NCBI GenBank assembly: GCA_039815825.1 | Contig: JBCBYO010000003.1 | Location: 1-64,000, forward strand | Source of the DNA: JBCBDX01 sp039815825 | GTDB lineage: Bacteria; Pseudomonadota; Alphaproteobacteria; Rhizobiales; Rhizobiaceae | Reading direction: 5' to 3' | Length of the DNA: 64,000 bases | In this document: positions 16,453 to 23,519 of the stretch, in pieces | How the letters are laid out: each line of letters starts with the position of its first letter | How positions within the stretch are numbered: the stretch's first letter is position 1 | Translations under genes and position numbers: made by a program | The notes under the pieces: generated by a model | What the model saw: only the letters and a program-made list of their open reading frames with translations | Database searches by the model: none | Told to the model about the DNA's origin: nothing

Positions 16453-17586
16453 TCACACGCTCAACGCAGCATCCACAGCATCCCGCATCGCTTTAACCGC
16501 ATCACCAATCCCATCGCCGGCGCGGAGGAGGCTCCCGCCGATCAGATAGACGACATCTTCGCCATACATTTCGACCATGTCTGCAGCGCGGTCGACACTC
16601 ATGCCGCCACCGGGTGACGGCATCATGGGCTGGCCAATGCCCTTTGAAGCTCGGCACGCATCCGCGATGGAAAGGCATTCCTCGCGTGAGAAGCCGAAGC
16701 GCCCGCCGACATTTGGGAAAACCGAAATGTCCGAACCCATCAGGCGCTGCACCGTCCCGTACATCATGGCGTGGCTCATGCCCGTTTCGGCGTTGAGCAC
16801 AAACGGCCCGGTGAAGGATGGGTGCGTCATAATCGGCAGTTCAAAATCCGGGTCGGATGAGAGCCGGTGTGCCAGCGCATAGCCCAGCAGGCCGGGCATG
16901 ATGAGCACGCCACCTGCCCCGGCTTCTTTGGCTTGGTGCGCTTCTTGAACCGGATTGCCGGACCAACCGCTGATATTGATGAAATAAAGCGACGAGCGCC
17001 CATGCTTGGCGTTGGCCTCGTGGACCGCGTCGCCCACAATTTTCAACCGGTAGGCAAAGGGTGCCATCGTCTGGTTGGTCAGCCCGTGATCATCCTTGAT
17101 GATGTCGGCACCGCCTGCCACGCAACGGCTTGCGATATTAGCGAGTTCCGCCGCAGACGATCCTTGCGGCTTGATGACCGGTGAAATCAGCCCACCGCGT
17201 TTCGTGCCGGTCAGCTTGCGTAAACCTTGCACGCCAAAGCGCGCCCCGCCAAACCGCTCGCTGATCACCGGGCCGGGTTCAAAACCCTCAACTGCAATGC
17301 CCTGCTGGATGGATGAATTGCCGAACATGACGTTCAGCAACTGTATGACTTCGTGGCCCGCGCTGTCCGGCGAATAGGCGATGGTCGTGCGCCAGCGGCC
17401 ATCATCGGTGTGTTCGATGGTTTCCACTTGGCCGACGATTTCATCGCGGATGTACCCGTCCGGCACGACATCATCGGGCACTTCGACGGTCTGCTCATAG
17501 GCGACGGCTACGGCTCTTTCACGCGCCGTTTTTTCATCGCCCGCAACGATCAAATATGTGACGCGGAAACGGTCGTCAGCGGGCAC
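16453..17586 (-). CDS. RuBisCO-like protein (form IV), non-carboxylating
   Basis: This 377-residue protein has the RuBisCO large-chain fold signature but not the carboxylase chemistry. By eye, the substrate lysine of IKPQ (K139) and the carbamate lysine in GADIIKDDHG (K164) with D166 are kept, while the metal glutamate is a histidine (H167), the second KPK lysine is Q141, and the loop-6 lysine is missing (NVGGRFGFS). H255 and the glycine-rich phosphate loops (PSPGGG, LIGGS) remain. Relatives catalyse enolisation, isomerisation or decarboxylation of ketose phosphates. The GTG start follows immediately on the tkB stop with GGAGG upstream, so it is translationally coupled to a split transketolase. 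Substrate unknown; the shared operator suggests a methylthio- or deoxypentulose phosphate. Confidence 0.88.
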   Translation of the reverse strand: MPADDRFRVTYLIVAGDEKTARERAVAVAYEQTVEVPDDVVPDGYIRDEIVGQVETIEHTDDGRWRTTIAYSPDSAGHEVIQLLNVMFGNSSIQQGIAVEGFEPGPVISERFGGARFGVQGLRKLTGTKRGGLISPVIKPQGSSAAELANIASRCVAGGADIIKDDHGLTNQTMAPFAYRLKIVGDAVHEANAKHGRSSLYFINISGWSGNPVQEAHQAKEAGAGGVLIMPGLLGYALAHRLSSDPDFELPIMTHPSFTGPFVLNAETGMSHAMMYGTVQRLMGSDISVFPNVGGRFGFSREECLSIADACRASKGIGQPMMPSPGGGMSVDRAADMVEMYGEDVVYLIGGSLLRAGDGIGDAVKAMRDAVDAALSV

Positions 17587-18591
17587 TTAGAGTGCCTCCG
17601 CCTTGACCGCCGAATGAACCGCGTCGACACGGGCTTCGGTCAGTTGGTCATCGCTGATGTTCAATTCGGCACCCAGCAGCTTTTCGATGCCCACCACCAA
17701 TGCGGACGCATCGAGGCCATAGTGCTTCATGAGGTAGGGGCGCGAACCGCCATGGGCGTAGGTGTCTTTCAGACCAAGGCGCACCAGCTTTTTGCCGACG
17801 CCATTGTCCGCCATGATCTCGGCAACGAGCGACCCGACACCGCCCTCGGTCACGTGGTTTTCCAGCACGGCCACGCCTTTGGAAACCGAACCGATATGAT
17901 CGAGCAGTGCATCCTCATCGAAGGGCTTGATCGTGTTGATGTGGACGTGGCGCACCGACACCCCAGCATTTTCCAACGCTTGGCGCGCGCGCAACGCTTC
18001 TTCGGTGGTGATGCCGGAGGTGACGATCAGCACGTCGCTGCCCAATGACAGTTCGCGCATGCGGCCGACTTCAATCGGCGTATCAAACAGGCGCGGCACC
18101 GACCCGCGCAGCACGCGGCAATAGACCGGGCCGTCAATGGTGTCGGCAGCTTCGCAGATGCTCTCCACTTCGGTGGCGTCACCCGTTTCGAGGATGGTCA
18201 TATTGGGGATGGAACGCATCACGGCGACATCTTCAATGGCTTGGTGCGTCATGCCACCTGGCGTCGTGATGCCGGGCAGGAAGCCCATAAGGCGCACCTT
18301 GCGGCGTGGATAGGCGACGGACGCCATCAGCTGGTCATATGGCCGCCGGTAAAGAAAGACGCCAAAGGAGTGCAAGAATGGGCGAAATCCCGCGAGGCCC
18401 AGCCCGCCCGCAAAGCTCATCATGTTTTGCTCGGCCATGCCCAGCGAGACGAATTGATCGGGATGGCGATCGCGAAATCCGTCGATTTCGCAAGACGATG
18501 TGAGGTCGGCGGACAGGCATAAAATGTCTGGATTACCAGCAGCGAACTTTTCGAAAGCGGACGCGTAGGGACGGCTGACCATTTCGACCAT
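17587..18591 (-). CDS. Transketolase-like protein, C-terminal subunit
   Basis: This 334-residue protein contains the pyrimidine-binding and C-terminal domains of transketolase. The thiamine-diphosphate-activating glutamate is in GMAEQNM (about residue 54), and the C-terminal segment TSGITTEEALRARQALE matches the transketolase_C domain. It must pair with the neighbouring N-terminal subunit to make an enzyme that moves a two-carbon unit between a ketose phosphate and an aldehyde. Its start is one base after the tkA stop, and the RuBisCO-like gene begins right after its own stop. Split transketolases are often specialised, as in apiose and sulfosugar pathways; housekeeping transketolase is normally one chain. 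Confidence 0.9.
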   Translation of the reverse strand: MVEMVSRPYASAFEKFAAGNPDILCLSADLTSSCEIDGFRDRHPDQFVSLGMAEQNMMSFAGGLGLAGFRPFLHSFGVFLYRRPYDQLMASVAYPRRKVRLMGFLPGITTPGGMTHQAIEDVAVMRSIPNMTILETGDATEVESICEAADTIDGPVYCRVLRGSVPRLFDTPIEVGRMRELSLGSDVLIVTSGITTEEALRARQALENAGVSVRHVHINTIKPFDEDALLDHIGSVSKGVAVLENHVTEGGVGSLVAEIMADNGVGKKLVRLGLKDTYAHGGSRPYLMKHYGLDASALVVGIEKLLGAELNISDDQLTEARVDAVHSAVKAEAL

Positions 18592-18592
18592 A

Positions 18593-19528
18593 TCAGTGAC
18601 CCCCCTGCCCGTAATCCACCGGTTCCACGCCGAGTTCCTGAGCGATCGCGATATTCATTTCGGCCCGTTCGTCTTCGGATTTGAACCGCACATAGTGAAG
18701 GCGTGGGAAGCGCCTTTGGAGAAAAGCCATGCCTTGCGTCGGCGATGAGCGCGCCAGAACAATCAGCGGTTGACCTTCATGCGGTGTGGCTTTCGCCTGG
18801 CGCATTGCATCCAAATCATGGGCGTCGATCTCCACGCAAACGGCGCCGAAATTCTCAAATTTCGCCTTGATGTCCCGCACTTCCATCACGCTGTCCATTG
18901 CACCATCGCATTGCTGGTCATTGACGTCCATTAATGCCCAGACATTATCGATGCCGTGGTGGGCGCAGGCCTGCACCGCTTCCCAGGTTTGTCCTTCCTG
19001 TACCTCGCCATCGGACATGAAGACACAGACCTCTCCAGTCTCGCCGCGGCGCTTGCGTCCGAACGCCAAACCGGCCCCCGTGGAGAGCCCTATTCCAAGC
19101 GTGCCATTATGAACTTCCATACCGGGCGAATGCTCAGCGCCGATCATCTCGACCGATGATCCGTCCTTGTTGAACATTTCAAGCCCGGCCGGGTCCATAC
19201 GGCCCACTTCAATCAAGGTCGCATAGGCGACCAATGCATAGTGTGCGGGCGCGATAAACAGGCGGTCATAGTGCGGCTCGAACGGGCCGTTATAGCCTGC
19301 GCCGGTATGATAATCGGTGTTTTGGGCGGATGGCACGCCACCAAATGGCTTGGGAACCGGTGGCAGCGTTGGTTGGCCGAGGTTCAGTGCCTCATTGTAC
19401 AAAAACGCCAACTGTTCAGCCGCCGAACATGCCTGACTGAGATAGCCGCCATTGTTGCGCATCGAGTGCTCAAAAACACGCCGCCGAATGCCCAGCGCCA
19501 CTTCTTCTGTGGTTTTTTCGTTTAGCAC
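18593..19528 (-). CDS. Transketolase-like protein, N-terminal subunit
   Basis: This 311-residue protein is the thiamine-diphosphate-binding half of a split transketolase. The cofactor motif appears as SDGEVQEGQTWEA followed by the metal ligand in MDVNDQQ, with S replacing the usual first G of GDGE. Substrate-side histidines are visible in APAHYAL and GAEHSPGM. The GTG start at 19528 follows GGGGAGAG. It is first in the operon tkA-tkB-RuBisCO-like, with the TTGAC-N4-GTCAA palindrome 37 bases upstream. Loss of the phosphate-binding pattern of housekeeping enzymes cannot be judged by eye, so the sugar used is open. Confidence 0.9.
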   Translation of the reverse strand: MLNEKTTEEVALGIRRRVFEHSMRNNGGYLSQACSAAEQLAFLYNEALNLGQPTLPPVPKPFGGVPSAQNTDYHTGAGYNGPFEPHYDRLFIAPAHYALVAYATLIEVGRMDPAGLEMFNKDGSSVEMIGAEHSPGMEVHNGTLGIGLSTGAGLAFGRKRRGETGEVCVFMSDGEVQEGQTWEAVQACAHHGIDNVWALMDVNDQQCDGAMDSVMEVRDIKAKFENFGAVCVEIDAHDLDAMRQAKATPHEGQPLIVLARSSPTQGMAFLQRRFPRLHYVRFKSEDERAEMNIAIAQELGVEPVDYGQGGH

Positions 19529-19564
19529 GGCTCTCTCCCCATAGGCAGGACAAAACCGCCTGGT

Positions 19565-19578
19565 TTGACATTTGTCAA
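19565..19578. promoter_or_regulatory. Operator in front of the transketolase/RuBisCO-like operon
   Basis: TTGACATTTGTCAA is a near-perfect 14-bp palindrome and the third copy of the TTGAC-N4-GTCA(A/G) element found at 4232 and 7700. It lies 37 bases upstream of the tkA start, so a repressor bound here would block the operon. It ties this operon to the mtn cluster 8 to 12 kb away. Confidence 0.72.
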
Positions 19579-19675
19579 GGGTTATTGGCTTTTGTTAATT
19601 AAGTCAGATTAATTGAACGCTGGCTTGATGTTTGCCTGGTTTAAGCGTTCCTCAATGAACATAGTTCTTAGCCTA

Positions 19676-20362
19676 TCAAGTTGCCGCATTGATGTGCCTT
19701 TTGAGCGCAGCGGGTGCCTTTATGCGTACTTCGCCCCGTGACTGCTCAATCCAGTCGCGGCGCTGAAACTCTGAAAGTGTTCGCGATATGACTTCCCTCG
19801 CAGTTCCCAGTTCCGTGGCGAGTACGGCGTGCGTTGCGTGTACGGTCTCTGTTTCGCCCGCAAGTTCCAACAAGCGTGTTGCCAAGCGAATATCCATTCG
19901 TTGAAAGACAATGTCGTCGATGAGCGAGAAAAGGTCGGTGATCCGGCGCGAATAGGCGGTAAAAACGAATTCCCTGAAGACCGCGGATTTGGCGACCAAC
20001 TCGTCAAATAGCTTTCGCGGGATCGCCACAGCCGTTACGTCAGTTTCTGCTGTACCCTCTGCCGAATAGTCTTCAAACGCGAGCATACATGCAGTGGTTA
20101 GAACGCAGCTCTCACCGGCATGGACGCGGTAAAGAAAAACATCCCTGCCCGTCTCAGAGTGCTGATGAACGCGCACGGTGCCGTCGAGCAATAGAAGAAG
20201 GCTTTCGGCAGTTTTCCCTGGTGCGAAGATTTGTGTGCCGGCAGGCACCTCGGTGATATCACTGCCGGTTTCCAGTTCCTCACGTATTTCACTTGGCAAG
20301 CGCGACAAGCCCTTAAAGTTTTCGATCCACGATTTTTGTTCCATAGAACTTGGTCCAGTCAT
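19676..20362 (-). CDS. Crp/Fnr-family transcriptional regulator
   Basis: This 228-residue protein has a cyclic-nucleotide-binding-type beta-roll (about residues 30-140) and a Crp helix-turn-helix (about 170-215, motif THAVLATELGTAREVISRTL). It lacks the N-terminal cysteine cluster of Fnr. The effector pocket carries two cysteines, in SCVLTTACML, and not the usual cAMP signature, so a redox or sulfur signal is possible. It follows dctM by 17 bases and precedes tkA by 147, all on the minus strand, and may regulate the TRAP and transketolase genes. A start at the next ATG (20344) is possible. Confidence 0.85.
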   Translation of the reverse strand: MTGPSSMEQKSWIENFKGLSRLPSEIREELETGSDITEVPAGTQIFAPGKTAESLLLLLDGTVRVHQHSETGRDVFLYRVHAGESCVLTTACMLAFEDYSAEGTAETDVTAVAIPRKLFDELVAKSAVFREFVFTAYSRRITDLFSLIDDIVFQRMDIRLATRLLELAGETETVHATHAVLATELGTAREVISRTLSEFQRRDWIEQSRGEVRIKAPAALKRHINAAT

Positions 20363-20379
20363 TGGGCGCCGAGATCAGT

Positions 20380-21726
20380 TCAATAAAGCCAGCGCACCAA
20401 AATAAGGGTTAGAGCCGGAAATGTAGCCAGTAGTGCGATGCGGACAATGTCGGACACCACAAATGGTAGTGCGCCCTTGTAGGTTTGCGCCAGCGGAACA
20501 TCTTTTGCCAGAGCATTGATCACGAACAAGTTTAGCCCGACTGGCGGTGTGATCAGGCCGACTTCAGCGGCCATCAGAACGAGAATACCAAACCAGATGC
20601 CGATCTCTTCGGGTGGGATCCCGAAATCGAGCTGGGTGACGATGGGCACAAATATCGGAACCGTCAGGAAAATCATCGCAAGCGAGTCCATGACAGTTCC
20701 CAGAACCAGGTAAAGCAACAAAATGCCGACCAATATTGTCCATGGGCTGTACCCGCCTTCCAGAAAGAAGGCCGCTAACGTTTGCGGTACTTGTGCTGCT
20801 GACAAAAAGGAATTGAAGACGGCAGCCGCTAGTACGATGAAAAAGATCATGCCGGTATTGCGCGCGGTGCCGAGCAAAGCTTCCTTCAAAGTACTGATGC
20901 TCAGCCGGTGATTGGCAAAAGCGACGAGCGCGGTGCCGGCAGCGCCGATCGCACCTGCTGATGTTGGCGAGAAAAAGCCTGCGTAGATGCCGCCGATAAC
21001 GACTGTAAATATAAGCATGACCGGCCAGACGGCGGTTAAGCTTTCAAGTTTTTCGGACAATGGGATACGTGGTAACCGTCGGCCCCAATCATCGCTAAGG
21101 CGAGTGACGATTGCGATGGTCAGGAAGTAACCCACGATTGCAACAAGCGCGGGAACAAGCGCTGCGGTGAACAGCTTTTCAATATTTTGTTCGGCTAGAA
21201 TTGCGTAAATCACCAGGACAATGGATGGTGGGATGAGGATGCCGAGGGTGCCGCCCGCTGCCAAAGATCCTGTCGACAGAGCACCCGAGTAGCCGGCCCT
21301 TTTAAGTTCAGGAAGCGCAACGCGCCCCATGGCTGATGCTGTTGCCAGTGATGATCCGCATATCGCCCCAAAACCGGCTGACGCCCCGATAGATGCATAG
21401 GCCAAGCCGCCGCGACGGTGGCCGATCCATGCTTCTGCGGCTTTGAAGAGAGCCGCCGACATGCCGCCGCGCGTTGCAAACTCGCTCATCAAGAGAAAGA
21501 GCGGGATGATGGAAAGCGAATAGTTGGAGAAAGTTCGGTAGGCGAAGGTCTTTAGTTGATTGTCCATCATGCGGGCATCGCCGTTAAGTACGAAGGTCCC
21601 CACCAAACCAACGAGGAGCATCGCGGCCGCCAATGGAACACGGAAGGCCGCCAGTAACAGCACAGTCGGGAAACTCAACAAGCCCAACTGGAATGGCGTC
21701 AAAGTTGGAGGGATAAGATCCAGCAC
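20380..21726 (-). CDS. TRAP transporter large membrane subunit (DctM type)
   Basis: This 448-residue protein with about twelve hydrophobic helices is the large permease of a tripartite ATP-independent periplasmic transporter. It shows the family's helical hairpins, for instance SSLATASAMGRVALPELKRAGY and GGTLGILIPPSI, which carry the sodium-coupled elevator. It works with the small subunit gene ten bases upstream and the binding protein before that. TRAP systems usually carry carboxylates or sulfonates. Its gene neighbours (split transketolase, RuBisCO-like) suggest a sugar acid or an organosulfur acid. Confidence 0.92.
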   Translation of the reverse strand: MLDLIPPTLTPFQLGLLSFPTVLLLAAFRVPLAAAMLLVGLVGTFVLNGDARMMDNQLKTFAYRTFSNYSLSIIPLFLLMSEFATRGGMSAALFKAAEAWIGHRRGGLAYASIGASAGFGAICGSSLATASAMGRVALPELKRAGYSGALSTGSLAAGGTLGILIPPSIVLVIYAILAEQNIEKLFTAALVPALVAIVGYFLTIAIVTRLSDDWGRRLPRIPLSEKLESLTAVWPVMLIFTVVIGGIYAGFFSPTSAGAIGAAGTALVAFANHRLSISTLKEALLGTARNTGMIFFIVLAAAVFNSFLSAAQVPQTLAAFFLEGGYSPWTILVGILLLYLVLGTVMDSLAMIFLTVPIFVPIVTQLDFGIPPEEIGIWFGILVLMAAEVGLITPPVGLNLFVINALAKDVPLAQTYKGALPFVVSDIVRIALLATFPALTLILVRWLY

Positions 21727-21736
21727 TTAATTGTTC

Positions 21737-22354
21737 TCAACTAGTGGCCATCAGCCGTCTGGCACTGCGCCAAACGCAGAATAGTCCGACAAGAAGGAAT
21801 GCGGCGATGCAAAGTTGCGCAACGACGTATGTCGGCCATAGGGGGATCGCAAGGATCTGGCTTTCCTCCGCGTCATTCAGGCGCCCGAACGCGGCGGTGA
21901 AATCGCCCGACCAAACAAGATCGAAAAAAGTCTCTTGGCTCCGGCGTGGTGATTTGAAAATCAAATTCCACTGTCGAGTTAAGATGAGCAGCGCGATCAC
22001 CGTTATCGCGACGTCCCCTAGCAAGTCCAGGACGCGGTTCAAGCGGTCGCCAAATGCGCGTTTGAATAGGTCTACCGTTATATGCCCTTTTTGCAGCATG
22101 ACCCACGGCAATGCTGCAAAGATCGCAAACCCGACGCCAAATGTAACCAATTCCTCTTCGCCCAGGATTGACCGGAACCATGGTGCCGCTGCGCCAATGC
22201 TGGCGCTATCGAAAAACTGATCAGCCAAACGGCGCATCGCCCGCAATGCGACGCTCAGGCATGTAACAAAAATTGCGAAAAGCAAGCCCATGCCGCCGAT
22301 AATTGCTATCCCGGCGGCAAACCGTGTGACGGTGGCTTCAATGCGCTCAAACAC
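21737..22354 (-). CDS. TRAP transporter small membrane subunit (DctQ type)
   Basis: This protein of 205 residues has four hydrophobic segments and the DctQ pattern (VTFGVGFAIFAALPWVMLQKGHITVDLF). It binds the large subunit and is required for transport. Its length is slightly greater than the usual 160-180 because of a long loop between the first two helices (about 45-75) and another around residues 145-165. It lies between dctM and dctP on the minus strand. Confidence 0.88.
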   Translation of the reverse strand: MFERIEATVTRFAAGIAIIGGMGLLFAIFVTCLSVALRAMRRLADQFFDSASIGAAAPWFRSILGEEELVTFGVGFAIFAALPWVMLQKGHITVDLFKRAFGDRLNRVLDLLGDVAITVIALLILTRQWNLIFKSPRRSQETFFDLVWSGDFTAAFGRLNDAEESQILAIPLWPTYVVAQLCIAAFLLVGLFCVWRSARRLMATS

Positions 22355-22395
22355 CCGTGCTGCCTCTTGTCGGCTTTGATGCCGGGTACCGTGCG

Positions 22396-23415
22396 TTATT
22401 CGTTGGCCGAGATCAACGCGTTGGCCTCATCGATTGCCGCTTGGCCGTCGAAGCCTTCATCGGCCGCGCGCTCGATAAAGCGTGCATATACGGGTTGGGC
22501 TGCTTCTACCCATCTCGCCGTTTCTGCCGCGTCAAGTGTCACGATACTGTTGGCAGCCGAAAGCGCGCGTCCCTTTTCGTCAGCAGCAAGAACGATCCGG
22601 CTGGCCTCTAGCGACAGTGCCTTTCCGGTTTCTTGATCCAATATTGCGCGTAAATCTTCGGGCAGCGCGTCATAGGCATCCCAATTCATCGCCAGGATAA
22701 AGGTGGCCGTGTACAGCGCTCTGTCACCTGATAATTCAGTGTGGTTGTTGACCAGCTCCTGAAGGCGGATGGACGGAACAATTTCCCATGGCACAACGGC
22801 ACCGGATATAACGCCTTTTGCAAGGTTCTCGGGTATGGCGGGTAACGGCATGCCAACCGGCGTCGCCCCCAGCTCACCCAAAAGGTCGGTCACCAGGCGT
22901 GTTGGACCGCGCAGTTCTTTTCCCGCAACGTCTTCCAGGCTGTTGATGGGCGCGTTGGCATGGATAATGCCAGGACCGTGTACCCATGCAGCCAAAATCC
23001 GGGTTTCGTCGAGTTCAGTTTCCTGAAGTCTGGTATCGATCAGATCGTACAACGCGCCTGAGGTTGCGGTTGCATCGCGCATCATGAATGGTAGCTCGAA
23101 TACTTCCAGTTCATCAAACCGACCGGGCGTATAACCGGGCAACGTCAGGATAACGTCGACAGCCCCGTCAGCGGCCTGCCCATAAAGATCAGCCGGTCCG
23201 CCGCCCAAAGACATGCTATCAAATACTTCAATCTTTATCCGTCCATCGCTGGCGTCAGAAACCTGCTGCGCCCAGGGCAGCAGAAAATTTGCGTGAAGCG
23301 GCGCTTTTGCTGACATGAAATGGTGAACACGAAGGGTGACTTCTTGTGCAATGCTCGTGGTTGTGGTGATGGCAAAAACTGCCAATGACGCAATGAGTGC
23401 GTAAACGGTCTTCAA
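22396..23415 (-). CDS. TRAP transporter periplasmic substrate-binding protein (DctP type)
   Basis: This 339-residue secreted protein has a signal peptide (1-23, ending TSIAQ) and the DctP fold. The conserved arginine that grips a substrate carboxylate is in ELRGPTRLV (about residue 170), followed by the family stretch GATPVGMPLPAIPENLAKG. It captures an acidic ligand and passes it to DctQM. It opens the minus-strand gene series dctP-dctQ-dctM-crp; no TTGAC-N4-GTCA element was found in front of it, unlike the tkA promoter, so it may be under different control, perhaps the Crp/Fnr protein. Confidence 0.92.
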   Translation of the reverse strand: MKTVYALIASLAVFAITTTTSIAQEVTLRVHHFMSAKAPLHANFLLPWAQQVSDASDGRIKIEVFDSMSLGGGPADLYGQAADGAVDVILTLPGYTPGRFDELEVFELPFMMRDATATSGALYDLIDTRLQETELDETRILAAWVHGPGIIHANAPINSLEDVAGKELRGPTRLVTDLLGELGATPVGMPLPAIPENLAKGVISGAVVPWEIVPSIRLQELVNNHTELSGDRALYTATFILAMNWDAYDALPEDLRAILDQETGKALSLEASRIVLAADEKGRALSAANSIVTLDAAETARWVEAAQPVYARFIERAADEGFDGQAAIDEANALISANE

Positions 23416-23519
23416 GATGGTGTCCTCGGGTTCAACTACCTGAATGTCTCAGGCGTGCCTTAGCGGAAATTGGGTGTGTGAAACAACCGCCTATTATGAG
23501 CGCATAGCCGCATTATCGG

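Noticed and set aside
16453..17586. A true carbon-fixing RuBisCO
   Set aside because: The metal glutamate and loop-6 lysine are missing, the chain is about 80 residues shorter, and there is no small subunit or phosphoribulokinase.
16453..19528. D-apiose/apionate pathway (split transketolase AptAB plus RuBisCO-like OiaX/OiaT)
   Set aside because: Both families occur there, but the apulose or oxo-isoapionate kinases and the oxidoisomerase are absent from the window; kept only as an alternative.
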